Assembly (NCBI RefSeq): GCF_018260405.1
Contig: NZ_JAGLBG010000007.1
Location: 1 to 45,188, forward strand
Reading direction: 5' to 3'
Origin: Deinococcus sp.
GTDB lineage: Bacteria > Deinococcota > Deinococci > Deinococcales > Deinococcaceae
DNA length: 45,188 nt
The notes beneath the pieces were generated by a model that was not told the DNA's origin, ran no database searches, and saw only the letters and a program-made list of their open reading frames with translations. The translations under genes were made by a program, and so were the position numbers. Positions 1 through 8,623 of this stretch are shown here, in pieces. Positions within the stretch are counted from its first letter, which is position 1. Every line of letters begins with the position of its first letter.

Positions 1-406
1 AGCCCGACCCCGGCTCGCGCTTGTTGCACGGCGTGGTCAGGTCCTGAAAGTACACGCAACGGGTGCGTTGCAGCAGGTTGCCGCCCGTGGTCGCCATGTT
101 CCGCAGCTGCCCCGAAGCGCCTGCCAGTAAGGCTTCGGACACAAAGGGATAGTGCTGGCGAATCAGCGGGTTGGCCGCCATAGCGCTGTTTTTGACCAGA
201 GCGCCGACCCGCAGACCGCCGCTCGGCAGCTCGGTGATCTCGCTCAGGTCGAGGCGTGACACGTCGACCAGCTGATCGGGCGTGCGAATACCCAGGCGCA
301 AATGATCGACCAGATTGGTGCCTCCTGCCAGAAAAGCGCCCTGGGCCGTGATTTTTGCCAGCGCGTCGGGCACACTTGCGGCGCGTTCGTAGGTAAAGGG
401 TTTCAT
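1..406 (-). CDS. Xanthine dehydrogenase/aldehyde oxidoreductase FAD-binding subunit (partial)
   Basis: N-terminal 135 residues of the FAD subunit of a molybdenum hydroxylase; the rest lies beyond the left edge. An AGGTN flavin-binding motif (residues 27-31) and a TTGGN motif near residue 105 fit the PCMH-type FAD fold. The Cys-containing RTRCVYFQD stretch followed by PCNKREPGSG resembles the 4Fe-4S insertion of PaoB (YagS)-type subunits rather than plain xanthine dehydrogenase. The subunit would pass electrons from the molybdopterin subunit to FAD. The ATG overlaps the stop of the upstream 2Fe-2S subunit (ATGA at 403-406), so the two are translationally coupled. The molybdopterin subunit is probably next, outside the window. 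The true substrate cannot be told. Confidence 0.85.
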   Translation of the reverse strand, partial: MKPFTYERAASVPDALAKITAQGAFLAGGTNLVDHLRLGIRTPDQLVDVSRLDLSEITELPSGGLRVGALVKNSAMAANPLIRQHYPFVSEALLAGASGQLRNMATTGGNLLQRTRCVYFQDLTTPCNKREPGSG

Positions 407-981
407 CGTCTGGCTCCGGCGGTGGTGGGAACGGGCAGCGGCTCGACCACCTGGGTAACTTGTGAGTCGGCGACTTCACGGATGGCCGCAACAATATTCA
501 CGTAGGCCCCGCAGCGGCAGAGGTTGCCGCTCATGCGCTCGCGGATTTCCTCGTCGCTCAGCTCAAAGGGCGCGTTCACGTCGGCAATCAGGTGGCTGGG
601 TGTCACGTGGCTGGGCATTCCGGCGGCGTACTCGCCGAGCATCCCCACCGCCGAGCAGATCTGGCCCGGCGTGCAGTAACCGCACTGAAATCCGTCGTGT
701 TCCAGAAAAGCCTGTTGCATGTCGCCGAGGTGGTCCACCGTGCCCAGGCCCTCAGCGGTCACAATTTCCGCGCCGTCATACGAGGCCGCGAGGCACAGGC
801 AAGACAGCACCCGCTGGCCGTCTACCAGAACGGTGCAGGCTCCGCACTGGCCGTGGTCACAGCCCTTTTTAACCGACATAACGCCGAGGTGGTCGCGCAG
901 GGCGTCGAGGACGCTGACGCGTGGATCGAGGTCGAGGCTGCGGGTCTGACCGTTGACTTTCAGGTGTACGTGCGTAGTCAT
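403..981 (-). CDS. (2Fe-2S)-binding subunit of molybdenum hydroxylase
   Basis: 192-residue small subunit of a xanthine dehydrogenase/aldehyde oxidoreductase complex. The plant-type ferredoxin cluster ligands are Cys41, Cys46, Cys49 (CDHGQCGAC) and Cys61; the second cluster has Cys100 and Cys103 (CGYC) and Cys155 and Cys157 (CRC). An insertion of about 20 residues precedes the last Cys pair. The ATG at 981 was chosen over an upstream ATG because the extra 44 residues are not family-like, and a GA-rich RBS (AGAGAGAG) lies upstream. No Tat signal is visible, unlike E. coli PaoA, so it probably acts in the cytoplasm. It overlaps the next gene by 4 nt and forms an operon with it. Confidence 0.88.
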   Translation of the reverse strand: MTTHVHLKVNGQTRSLDLDPRVSVLDALRDHLGVMSVKKGCDHGQCGACTVLVDGQRVLSCLCLAASYDGAEIVTAEGLGTVDHLGDMQQAFLEHDGFQCGYCTPGQICSAVGMLGEYAAGMPSHVTPSHLIADVNAPFELSDEEIRERMSGNLCRCGAYVNIVAAIREVADSQVTQVVEPLPVPTTAGARR

Positions 982-1078
982 AACTTGGCTCTCTCTTTGG
1001 GTGAGTAAACGGTTCGGACGGTTGAATAACTCAGGGCAGAGGAAAGCTGAAAGCAGCCGTCTGGAACGCAACAGAACA

Positions 1079-1151
1079 CGAATTCCGATTGAATCTGGTT
1101 CTCTCGGATTCAATCCGAGCAGAGGCGAGAAGGAAAACCACGGGGTTCGCG
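1079..1151 (-). repeat. Intergenic repeat family A, copy 1
   Basis: Read on the minus strand, this starts with GCGAACCCCG, continues through CTTCTCGCCTCTGCTCGG and ends with GATTCAATCGGAATTCG. The same order of blocks recurs at 6241, 9313, 29804 and near 41804. It sits in the gap upstream of the 2Fe-2S subunit. The GATTGAATC segments are partly self-complementary, so the transcript could fold. Confidence 0.6.
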
Positions 1152-1255
1152 CTCAAGGAGTTACGGTGAATGAGGGCTTTGGGTGAGTGGGGGAGGGAAA
1201 TAAGCCCTGTGACAGGGGGGCCGTACATGTCAACTCACGTGGTCGGACAAGAGGC

Positions 1256-1921
1256 TTATAGCTCGGCGGGGCCGTTTGGGGTCAGGAGTAAGGCCCGTAG
1301 TTCGGTCTGCCGCGCCTCGTACACTTCGACCGCTTCCGTAGCCACCTCACCGGTAAAATCGATCCGTTTTAGTATGTCACGCAGCAAGTCGGGCTGTGGA
1401 GTCCCCAGACGCAGCCGCGTAAGCCGCACGCCCCGTCCGGGCAGGCGCGTGGCTGGAGCAGGCGTGTGCCAGCGGATCAGTGAAGGGGCTACGCCGCCCA
1501 GCGGCAGAGAACCGTCGGCGGGGACGGTCAGCTGCCAGCGGTTGTCGCCGCGTGTCAGCTCTAGCACCTCTGAACCCAGTACTCCTGAATCCAGTACCCC
1601 TGGACTCAGCAAAGCGGAGTCAGGCGGCAGCTGATCTACAGCCGCGACCCAGTGAATCAGGGCCGGGCCAGCGCTCAGCCGCCGCTGCATGGCGGGAGTA
1701 TCCAGCTCGAACCAGCGCGGGCGCGGGGGCTGCGGGGCCGCCGGATTAAGCGCGATCACTTCCAGATAGCTGCTTCCCAGCGACAGCAGCAGGTTGTGGG
1801 TGCCGAAAGTGGGGTGCTCTCCTCCAGTGTGCAGCGGCGCTCCCAGACGGTTTTCGAGCCAGGCGCGGCCCTCTTCCAGCGTGCGGGCGGCGACCACCAG
1901 ATGATCCAGGCGGGCGCTCAT
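1256..1921 (-). CDS. Glyoxalase-like (VOC superfamily) protein
   Basis: 221-residue protein whose N-terminus (LDHLVVAARTLEEG) and following HPTFGTHNLLLSLG region match the glyoxalase-like VOC fold, where His and Glu residues bind a metal. The substrate is unknown. Residues about 105-120 hold a low-complexity repeat of the form PGVLDSGVLGSEVLEL, encoded by near-identical short DNA repeats around 1565-1610, which looks like recent slippage. The ATG overlaps the stop of the upstream FAD oxidoreductase (ATGA), giving a two-gene operon read leftward. Confidence is good for the fold and low for the role. Confidence 0.75.
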   Translation of the reverse strand: MSARLDHLVVAARTLEEGRAWLENRLGAPLHTGGEHPTFGTHNLLLSLGSSYLEVIALNPAAPQPPRPRWFELDTPAMQRRLSAGPALIHWVAAVDQLPPDSALLSPGVLDSGVLGSEVLELTRGDNRWQLTVPADGSLPLGGVAPSLIRWHTPAPATRLPGRGVRLTRLRLGTPQPDLLRDILKRIDFTGEVATEAVEVYEARQTELRALLLTPNGPAEL

Positions 1922-3198
1922 GCTCCCCTCGGGCGGCTCATGGCCTGAAGGTCGCCCAGCACGATGGCCGCCGCCTTTTCGCCGCTTTCCATCGCGCCCT
2001 GAATCCCGCTCATAGACGTCACTTCACTCGCCAGCACCACGCCGGGCAGGGGAGTCGCGTGACCGGGCAGGCGGCGGGCATAGTCAGCGGGCTGCTCGAA
2101 CTGGGCGTGGGCTATGCGCTCGGTGCCCAGGGTTTGCAGGCCAGCCACCTCCTGCGCCGGATACCAGCGGCTCAGTTCGCCGCGCACGCGGGCATCGAGT
2201 GCTAGGTCGTCCAGCGCCACGTTGTCCAGCTCGGGCTGCCCCAGCACGGTCACAGTCAGCAGGTGCTGGCCTGCCGGGGCACGCGCCGGAATCACGTTGC
2301 TGAGCCAGTGGGCATTGTGGATATACCCGCCGTCGAGGTTGAGCAGCAGCCTCTTTTGCGAGTCCAGCCGGGTAGCGCTGGCGTAGTACAGGTAGGTACT
2401 CGCCACGCTGCCCCGGTCGGTGTCTGCGCCAGTCAGGGCCTGCGCGGTGCGGGGGTCGGTCGCTACGACCACGTGCCGGGCATCAAGTTCCCCCCGCGAG
2501 GTTCGCACCGTGACCTGCGGCCCGTGGCAGATCAGCCGGTCGACCCGCACGCCGCATTCGATCTCTAGTCCCACGGCCAGTTGCCCGGCCAGGATACTCA
2601 TGCCGCCTTTTGGCAGGGCCGCCCCACCGTCTATCAGCATCCGGAAGTAATAGCGGAACAGCCGCGCCGACGTCGAGAGATCGCGCCGCAAAAAGATGCC
2701 CCCGAAAAAAGGCCGGAAGAAATGATCGATAGTCGCCCCGGAAAACCCTGTGCGCCTGAGAAACTGCTCGGTGCTCTCGTCGGCACCGTTCAGCAGTTCG
2801 TGGGGGGCTGGGCCGCGCAGTTGCAGGGCCAGCCGCGCCAGCCTGAGTTTGTCGCCGAAAGGAAGCAGCGAGGTCGAGATGGTGCCCGGAATGCCCGCGG
2901 GGTCGCGCAAGGGGTCGCCCACGATGTCGGCGCGTGTTCCGAGCCGCACCGCCGCCGCCGAGGGCAGGGGCACCAGATCGAGGTCCGGCAGGCTGAGGTG
3001 ACGGCGCACCGCCGGATACGCCGGAAACAGCACCTGATACCCCGCGTCCAGCGTAAACCCGCCGATCTGCCGTGAACGCACCCGCCCGCCGACGGAGGGC
3101 GCCGCTTCCAGCACGCGCACCCGCTGCCCGGCGCGGCTGAGCACTCGCGCCGCCGTTAACCCCGCCAGTCCCGCGCCAATAACTAGAACATCTTGCAT
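1918..3198 (-). CDS. FAD-dependent oxidoreductase (amine oxidase/phytoene desaturase-like)
   Basis: 426 residues. The N-terminus has the Rossmann dinucleotide motif VIGAGLAGLTAA (residues 6-17) followed by the LEAAPSVGGRVRS motif typical of protoporphyrinogen oxidase, phytoene desaturase and amine oxidases. The C-terminal SGIQGAMESGEKAA is the second FAD contact of this family. The product could be a carotenoid-type desaturase or an uncharacterised NAD(P)/FAD oxidoreductase; no carotenoid gene lies beside it. A -10-like TAGCCT lies 5 nt before the ATG on the minus strand, so the mRNA is probably leaderless. It is followed by the glyoxalase-like gene with a 4-nt overlap. Confidence 0.85.
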   Translation of the reverse strand: MQDVLVIGAGLAGLTAARVLSRAGQRVRVLEAAPSVGGRVRSRQIGGFTLDAGYQVLFPAYPAVRRHLSLPDLDLVPLPSAAAVRLGTRADIVGDPLRDPAGIPGTISTSLLPFGDKLRLARLALQLRGPAPHELLNGADESTEQFLRRTGFSGATIDHFFRPFFGGIFLRRDLSTSARLFRYYFRMLIDGGAALPKGGMSILAGQLAVGLEIECGVRVDRLICHGPQVTVRTSRGELDARHVVVATDPRTAQALTGADTDRGSVASTYLYYASATRLDSQKRLLLNLDGGYIHNAHWLSNVIPARAPAGQHLLTVTVLGQPELDNVALDDLALDARVRGELSRWYPAQEVAGLQTLGTERIAHAQFEQPADYARRLPGHATPLPGVVLASEVTSMSGIQGAMESGEKAAAIVLGDLQAMSRPRGA

Positions 3199-3347
3199 GG
3201 CTCAGGCTAAAGCACAAGTTGGGCGGCGTGAAGGCAAGTCCGGCACCTTCAGAGCGGTTGGCTTGCAAAAGCCAGGGTGTTTGTGGCCTTTTGTGCCGAA
3301 CGAACACGCCGCCGGACGCGTCTGCGCCTGCTATGCTGCTGCCTAGC

Positions 3348-3764
3348 ATGGAACGCACTTTTGCAATGATTAAACCCGACGGTGTGCGTCGTGGTCTGAC
3401 CCCGGAAATTCTTATTCGCCTTCAGCGTAAGGGCTACCGCGTCGTGGGCCTCAAGCAGATGATGATAAGCCGTGAACTGGCTCAGTCGCACTACGCCGAG
3501 CATAAGGAGCGCCCCTTTTTTGGTGAGCTGGTGGACTTTATTACCAGTGGTCCCGTGGTGGCGATTGCCCTGGAAGGCGAAAACGCTATTACCGGGTGGC
3601 GCGGTATGATGGGCGCGACCAATCCCGCCAACGCTGCTCCGGGCACCATTCGTGCAGATTTTGCCACGACCACGGGTGAAAACGTGACGCACGGCAGTGA
3701 CAGCCCTGAAAGTGCCCAGCGTGAACTGGGACTGTTCTTTGGGCCTGGCGAACTGCTGTCCTGA
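3348..3764 (+). CDS. ndk: Nucleoside diphosphate kinase
   Basis: 138 residues, the normal length. It transfers the gamma phosphate between nucleoside triphosphates and diphosphates through a phospho-histidine. His115 in NVTHGSDS is the catalytic residue; Lys9 in MIKPDG and the family motif NPANAAPGTIR are present. The ATG at 3348 is the family start; a longer frame upstream is not conserved-looking. A -10-like TATGCT lies 10 nt upstream and no Shine-Dalgarno is seen. The gene is divergent from the FAD oxidoreductase. Confidence 0.97.
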   Translation: MERTFAMIKPDGVRRGLTPEILIRLQRKGYRVVGLKQMMISRELAQSHYAEHKERPFFGELVDFITSGPVVAIALEGENAITGWRGMMGATNPANAAPGTIRADFATTTGENVTHGSDSPESAQRELGLFFGPGELLS

Positions 3765-4405
3765 TTGAGTGCCAAAGGGTTCGCTCAGGCTTGCGGTGTG
3801 AACCGGCCTGCTCCTGTACTATCTTTGTAAGCCTTTTGTAAGCTCAACCCTTCTACGCTTTTGTTGGTGAGTCAGCACCCGTGAGTTTGGAACTGTGGTC
3901 TCATACAGAGTGCCGTCTGTTTCATTGACAACCCGCCAATAGGCCGGGTGGCCAACTCCACCCGCGGAGTCCGTATGAGAGCGTTAACTGGGTACGGTCA
4001 TTTCAAGGCCAAGAAACTGGGAACCGGACGTTTCTGTTCTCGGCTTTCTGGCCTTATTTTGGTGGTTTGTGGGGCTGCGTCTGGTGTTTGCTGAACGCAA
4101 AGGATTGACCTGTGTCTTCAATCCTTTAGTGATTATGACTATATGCTCTGCTAGGCAGTTCTTGGCTAAAGGGACGCAGGTCTGGGAAAAGGGTCCAAAC
4201 CCGCTCTGCTTCTCAGCTCTACGAGTCCACTTCTCCCGAGAGCTTTTTTTGCTTACTTGTTCTGCCCTGAGAGGTGACGCCCTCATCACCCGGCAGGTAC
4301 CCAGAGAGGCTTTCTTACTTGACCAGCCCCCGACCTTAAGAAAGCAGCCGCCAGAGAACTACGTATACCTTTGTCAGAGCCCCTTACCTAAACTTTTTTC
4401 AGATT
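3765..4405 (+). other. 640-bp gene-free region between ndk and the diguanylate cyclase
   Basis: Lower in G+C than its surroundings, with no convincing gene. A -10-like TACTAT lies near 3817. An element with inverted ends CTCATAC/GTATGAG occupies 3900-3979. An open frame of 39 codons starts with ATG at 3975 and reads like a secretion signal (basic start, then LSGLILVVCGAASG), but it has no obvious RBS and ends at once, so it may be the remnant of an exported-protein gene. Searches by eye for c-di-GMP (GEMM) or c-di-AMP riboswitch signatures failed. Confidence 0.4.
3900..3979. repeat. Short element with family A-like ends
   Basis: 80-bp element whose ends are inverted copies: CTCATACAGAGTGCCG on the left and, read on the other strand, CTCATACGGACTCCGCG on the right. 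Inside are two further small stems (ACCCG...CGGGT and ACTCC...GGAGT). The right end matches the ATACGGACT terminus of family A, so this may be a short member of that family. It could also be a structured RNA. Confidence 0.45.
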
Positions 4406-5440
4406 ATGCCCCAGACCCTACCCCAATCGGCTGAACATCTGCTCGAGCGTACTCGCGGTCAGGTGAGGCTGGTTGGCGGCGCAGCTTTTTTGCTGTACTT
4501 TTTGCTGGTTCATCTTCTGAAGATTCCGGCTCAGACAAGCGAATTAGAATCAGGGCGCTGGTGGGGCGTGGCTGGCGTTCTGGTCTATCTGCTTCTTAAC
4601 ACTCTAGGGCTTCTGAAAAACCGCCTGATCAAGCTAGCGACGTATATTCTGGTTATTCTGGCCCTGTGGTTCGGGGGCGGTCAGGCACTTAAGCATGGCC
4701 TGTCCCCGGCCCCGCTGGTGCTCTGGATCATGTTTATGAGCACCTCGTTCTGCGTCATGCTGGGTTCGGTCACCGGCACGGCTCTTTCCGTGCTTCTGGG
4801 GCTGGGACTGGGGGCCTTGGTGGTGGTCTACATGCCCATTCAGTCGATGCTTTTCTGGGTCACGAGCGGAGTCGTGCTGTTGGGGCTGTGTATCATCAAT
4901 TTCATTTTTATGCAGTTTATCGAACAGAACGTGGTGCTGCACGATCAGGCCAGCGACAAACTGCGGGCCGCGCGGCGCGACGCTTTGACCGGTGTTCAGG
5001 GGCGTGCGGCGCTCGAAGAGGAATTGAGGCGGGCCATACGCCATGCCCACAAGAGCGCAACCCCGCTGAGCGTCATCATGACCGATATCGACCATTTCAA
5101 GCGTGTGAACGATCAGCACGGGCACAGTGCCGGGGATGACGTGCTGCGCTCGTTCGCCAAACGGTTGCGGCGCAATGTCGGGGGCATGGGAGGCAGCGTG
5201 GGGCGCTGGGGCGGTGAGGAGTTTCTGGTCATCATTCCCGGCATGGCCCGTCCCGACGCTATGGCGCTAGCCGAGCATCTCCGTGAGCAGGTCAGCATCA
5301 GCCCGATAGCGGGTCTGGAGGTCACAGCCAGCTTCGGCGTGGCCTCTGTCCGGCATGACGACGATATAGATACCTTGTTCGCGCGTGCCGACGAACGCCT
5401 GTATGAGGCCAAGAATGCAGGCCGTAACCTCGTCCGCTGA
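4406..5440 (+). CDS. Membrane diguanylate cyclase (GGDEF)
   Basis: 344 residues. About six hydrophobic segments fill residues 22-170; a GGDEF domain follows from about 185 to the end. The active-site loop is GGEEF (269-273), preceded by the metal-binding TDIDHFKRVND region (226-236). It should make c-di-GMP from two GTP at the inner face of the membrane. No RxxD inhibitory site lies just before GGEEF, so product inhibition may be absent. The N-terminal sensor is of no recognised type. No Shine-Dalgarno is seen before the ATG. It stands alone and is followed by a terminator-like hairpin. Confidence 0.92.
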   Translation: MPQTLPQSAEHLLERTRGQVRLVGGAAFLLYFLLVHLLKIPAQTSELESGRWWGVAGVLVYLLLNTLGLLKNRLIKLATYILVILALWFGGGQALKHGLSPAPLVLWIMFMSTSFCVMLGSVTGTALSVLLGLGLGALVVVYMPIQSMLFWVTSGVVLLGLCIINFIFMQFIEQNVVLHDQASDKLRAARRDALTGVQGRAALEEELRRAIRHAHKSATPLSVIMTDIDHFKRVNDQHGHSAGDDVLRSFAKRLRRNVGGMGGSVGRWGGEEFLVIIPGMARPDAMALAEHLREQVSISPIAGLEVTASFGVASVRHDDDIDTLFARADERLYEAKNAGRNLVR

Positions 5441-5473
5441 GGGTAGGCAGGCCAGGAACACTCACCTGGCCGA

Positions 5474-5484
5474 GGGGGGGGGGG
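5474..5484. other. Run of 11 G
   Basis: An unbroken run of 11 G lies just after a hairpin (GGCCAG/CTGGCC, 5450-5471) that follows the diguanylate cyclase stop. Such runs are prone to slippage and to sequencing error, so the exact length is uncertain. Confidence 0.7.
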
Positions 5485-5529
5485 CTAGTAACGCTGCGCG
5501 ATGCAGGCGTTCTATTCCTCAAGAAGAGC

Positions 5530-5552
5530 AACGCCGCAAGGGGGCGTTTTTC
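5530..5552 (+). terminator. Intrinsic terminator after diguanylate cyclase
   Basis: Stem ACGCC/GGCGT (5531-5535 with 5543-5547), 7-nt loop, then a T run. It lies about 90 bp after the diguanylate cyclase and faces the convergent lipoprotein gene. Confidence 0.6.
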
Positions 5553-5635
5553 CAGTTGCTGCCGGGTCAGGAGTCTGGGTCGCCAAACCCCGGTGCTTTC
5601 CACAGCCTACTGGCCGCTACCAACCTACCGCGTCA

Positions 5636-6091
5636 TCAATAGCTATGAAAGCTGGCCAGAAGCTCTGGTCTCTGCTGGGCGGCGTACCCTCGGGTCATGA
5701 GCTGTAACCCCGAGGCCTGTTTCAGAACAAGTACGTTTTTTAGGGTGCCCGACGTAATCAGCAAAGCAGGCCCGGCAGGGGTGGTGAGCTGTTGCGCTCC
5801 CCGGCCTGCCAGAGCACCCGCGCTGAATTTGGGCCGTTCTATGGTCATGGTCCAGGCGATTGGGCGGGCGTCGCTGTTATAGTCCACATTCACACTCTGT
5901 GCCGCCAGTGGCGGGCGAGTTTTCCAGGTGACGCGGCGCATGCCTTTGCCTAGGCGGGGCCGGGTATCGGCGCTGGCATCATAGGAACCGGCAGCCGTGA
6001 ACATGACCTGGCTGGTCAGGTCGTCGGGGGCGTACTTGGCGCAGGCTCCCAGCAAAGAGAGCGCCAGTAGAGTGGGCAGGGCAGGACGCAC
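5636..6091 (-). CDS. Putative lipoprotein
   Basis: 151 residues from a GTG at 6091. The N-terminus is a short basic-hydrophobic signal ending in the lipobox LLGAC, so the mature protein would be lipid-anchored at its Cys. The GTG was chosen because it makes a normal signal peptide and because a -10-like TATGGT lies exactly 6 nt upstream, the leaderless pattern seen repeatedly in this window; an ATG at 6151 would add 20 non-signal residues. The rest shows no recognised domain. The gene is convergent with the diguanylate cyclase and lies downstream of tRNA-Arg. Function unknown. Confidence 0.65.
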   Translation of the reverse strand: MRPALPTLLALSLLGACAKYAPDDLTSQVMFTAAGSYDASADTRPRLGKGMRRVTWKTRPPLAAQSVNVDYNSDARPIAWTMTIERPKFSAGALAGRGAQQLTTPAGPALLITSGTLKNVLVLKQASGLQLMTRGYAAQQRPELLASFHSY

Positions 6092-6240
6092 CCGAACACC
6101 ATACGCGGATTCGGGACTGCGGTTTGGAATGGAAAGTTGGGTGGTCGGCACTGATAGTACTGATAAGGCCTGCGCTCAATTCCGTCACACCTGGAAAAGA
6201 GCCAGCTGTAGCTGTGCAGGCGGCTCTGCGAGTCCATACT

Positions 6241-6317
6241 GCGAAACCCCTGTCTTTCCCTGCTCGCCTCCGCCCGGACCGAATCAGGTACGTGGTAATT
6301 CAATCGGAATCCGTATG
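6241..6317 (+). repeat. Intergenic repeat family A, copy 2
   Basis: Block order GCGAAACCCC, CCTGCTCGCCTCCGCCCGGA, then AATTCAATCGGAATCCGTATGG, as in the other copies. The 3' end carries the family terminus, read outward as ATACGGATTCC. Confidence 0.65.
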
Positions 6318-6496
6318 GCCCGCTCTACTGCCAGAAATAGTGTCGCTGCCGAAGTTTTGGCTTCATGCTGGTTTAACCGAGCATGCTAGAATTCAGTTTG
6401 TGTGTCTCCGGCAATCATCCCACATGTCCAGTACTGACTGGCAGAACACAACACGAACGCCACCCGTGAAGGCGGCGCAATTCGGTGTTGCGGTTG

Positions 6497-6573
<77 letters not shown>

Positions 6574-6613
6574 ATAGCTCAGGTACGCTAGCACTTCGCT
6601 ACAAGGAGATCAA

Positions 6614-8557
6614 GTGAGTCGCAAACCTGTACAAACAGCCCTAATGGGCCTTCTCGCCGCGCTTATGATCGGGGGGAGCGCGGCCTATGTCTATCAGCAG
6701 CGCGGCAGCGGCGGTCTGACTGGCCCACAGGGCACTCCGGCCATCAAGGTCAACGGCAGCACCATCAGCGCCGAGGAACTCGCAACCCTGCGGCAGAGCA
6801 ACCCGGTGCTGGGCATCACGACCGGCGTACTGGGGGACGATTTCAAGACCGTGGTGGCCGCCCGCGCCGTGCAGAACGAACTGTACAAGCAGGGGTCTAA
6901 GGATATTGAAGTCAGCCGCGCCGATGTCGATGCCCAGGTCAAAAAGACCCGTGAAGAAGCTAAGTTGACCGACAACAAGGCCTGGACTGACGCCCTGCAA
7001 CGGGTGGGCCTTTCCGATTCCTTGTACCGTCAGCAGGTTCACGACGGCCTGCAAATTCAGCGCAAGGTAGACGCGCTCAAGGCGGCGGCTCCGGCGGCTA
7101 CCGAAGCCGAGGCCAAAGCGTACTTTGGCCTCAACCGCGATCAGTACCAGACCGAGGCCCAGATCGTAGGGCGCGAGATCGTAGTGACCGACAAGGCCAA
7201 GGCCGACGACCTGCTAAAGCAGCTTAAAGGTGGAGCCGACTTTGCTCGGCTGGCAGGCGAGCACAGCACCGAGAACAAGGACCGTGGCGGCGCACTGGGA
7301 CCGCTTGAAAACGGCGCTCCCAAGCCGGTTAGCCGGGTCGTGATCCCCACGGATGTAGCGGCGGCGGCGTTTGCCCTGACGGGCGGCGGCCTGACCGACG
7401 TGATTGCCAGCGGCGGCAAGTTCTATATCGTCAAGGTCGAAAAGTACCTGCCGCCCACGCCCAAGACTTTCGACGAGGCCAAAAGCGACGTGATGACCGC
7501 CGTCAGCAACCAGAAGAAGGATCAGGCGCTCGAAGCCTGGAGCGACGGTTTGCAGAAGGGGGCCAAGATCGAGTACGTGTCTCCCGACTGGCAGGTGGTT
7601 GATCCGGTGGTGGCGAGCGTCGCTGGGCAGAACATCAAATACTCGGAGCTGGTCGCGCAGGTGGTCGGGAACCAGCAGGTCGCCATGATGTTGCAGCAGA
7701 TGCCGCCCGAGCAGATCAGCGGCATGCTGAACACCGGGTTCAAGCCGCAGATTGTCGAGCAGTTGCTGACGGGTTACGCAGCCCCGACCGTCGCCAAGAA
7801 CCTGGGCCTGAATCTGGTGGGCAACCGTCAGGAAATGGCCGCCACGTTGGGAGCCTATGGTGCCCGCGATGTCAAGGTTACTGGCGCCGACGTGCAGAAG
7901 GCCTATCAGGAGAACATCAAGCAGTTTCAGACCCCGCCCAGCGCCACGGTCGATGAGGCCAGCTTTAAAGACCGCAATCAGGCTGCTGCGTTCCAGGCCG
8001 ACTGGAACGGCTCGGGTGACTTTACAGTGGCTGCGACCAAAGCCGGGGCTACCGTGTCGGAACGCGGAACGGTCACCACCGCGACGCCGCAGGCTCCCAG
8101 TAAGCTGGACCCCAAAGTCGAGGCCGCCGTTTTCGCTGCCCCTTTGCGCAGCGTGGGTGAAGGCAGCCTGAGCGCCGTTGTACCAGTCGGTAAGCGGTTC
8201 TCGGTGGCGTATGTCCGCGACCTTAAGAAAGCCGAGACCAAGCCGCTGAACGAGGTTCGTACTCAGCTCGAGTCGCAGGTACTGAGCACCAAGAAGTCCA
8301 CGGCAGCCCAGGAGTTCCTGAAAACTGAAGTGGCCAAGCTCAAGCCAGTCGATAACCTTAAGACGGTTCTGGCCGATCAGGCCAAGCGTGTGGCCGCCGC
8401 CGAAAAAGCGGCTGCTCCGGCAGCGGGCACAGGTACGACTGGTACAGGCACAACTGATACGGGCACGACTGGTACGGGTGCAGGTGGGGCCAGTGGCAGC
8501 GCCACCACGTCACCAACCACATCACCAACCACGCCGTCGGGTGGCAGCACTAAGTAA
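6614..8557 (+). CDS. SurA/PrsA-type peptidyl-prolyl cis-trans isomerase
   Basis: 647 residues. One membrane segment near residues 9-27 anchors it at the inner membrane with the bulk outside. A SurA N-like helical chaperone region (about 40-160) is followed by a parvulin (PpiC) domain at about 178-275 with the typical HSTENKDRGGALG stretch. A long second half repeats the chaperone-like character without a clear second parvulin core. The last 45 residues are low complexity, rich in Gly-Thr and Ser-Pro-Thr. It would help secreted proteins fold. GTG start with AAGGAG at 6603-6608 is well placed. A terminator follows. Confidence 0.9.
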   Translation: MSRKPVQTALMGLLAALMIGGSAAYVYQQRGSGGLTGPQGTPAIKVNGSTISAEELATLRQSNPVLGITTGVLGDDFKTVVAARAVQNELYKQGSKDIEVSRADVDAQVKKTREEAKLTDNKAWTDALQRVGLSDSLYRQQVHDGLQIQRKVDALKAAAPAATEAEAKAYFGLNRDQYQTEAQIVGREIVVTDKAKADDLLKQLKGGADFARLAGEHSTENKDRGGALGPLENGAPKPVSRVVIPTDVAAAAFALTGGGLTDVIASGGKFYIVKVEKYLPPTPKTFDEAKSDVMTAVSNQKKDQALEAWSDGLQKGAKIEYVSPDWQVVDPVVASVAGQNIKYSELVAQVVGNQQVAMMLQQMPPEQISGMLNTGFKPQIVEQLLTGYAAPTVAKNLGLNLVGNRQEMAATLGAYGARDVKVTGADVQKAYQENIKQFQTPPSATVDEASFKDRNQAAAFQADWNGSGDFTVAATKAGATVSERGTVTTATPQAPSKLDPKVEAAVFAAPLRSVGEGSLSAVVPVGKRFSVAYVRDLKKAETKPLNEVRTQLESQVLSTKKSTAAQEFLKTEVAKLKPVDNLKTVLADQAKRVAAAEKAAAPAAGTGTTGTGTTDTGTTGTGAGGASGSATTSPTTSPTTPSGGSTK

Positions 8558-8578
8558 AAGTAAACACACCAGCATTTG

Positions 8579-8617
8579 CCGGGCTGACCTGCCACGCGGG
8601 TTCGGCCCGGGTTTGTT
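8579..8617 (+). terminator. Terminator between convergent isomerase and rhomboid genes
   Basis: Stem CCGGGC (8579-8584) with GCCCGG (8605-8610), an internal smaller stem, then GTTTGTTGT. It ends the isomerase transcript close to the stop of the opposing rhomboid gene. Confidence 0.5.
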
Positions 8618-8623
8618 GTGCGG

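Noticed and set aside
1565..1620. Regulatory direct repeats
   Set aside because: They lie inside the glyoxalase-like gene and encode a low-complexity peptide; a coding repeat explains them.
3895..3990. c-di-GMP or c-di-AMP riboswitch upstream of the diguanylate cyclase
   Set aside because: The segment folds into three stems, but none of the conserved GEMM or ydaO core sequences is seen, and it lies over 400 bp from the gene.
8405..8545. CRISPR-like short repeats at the end of the isomerase gene
   Set aside because: These are Gly-Thr and Ser-Pro-Thr codon repeats in frame within the coding sequence, with no spacers.
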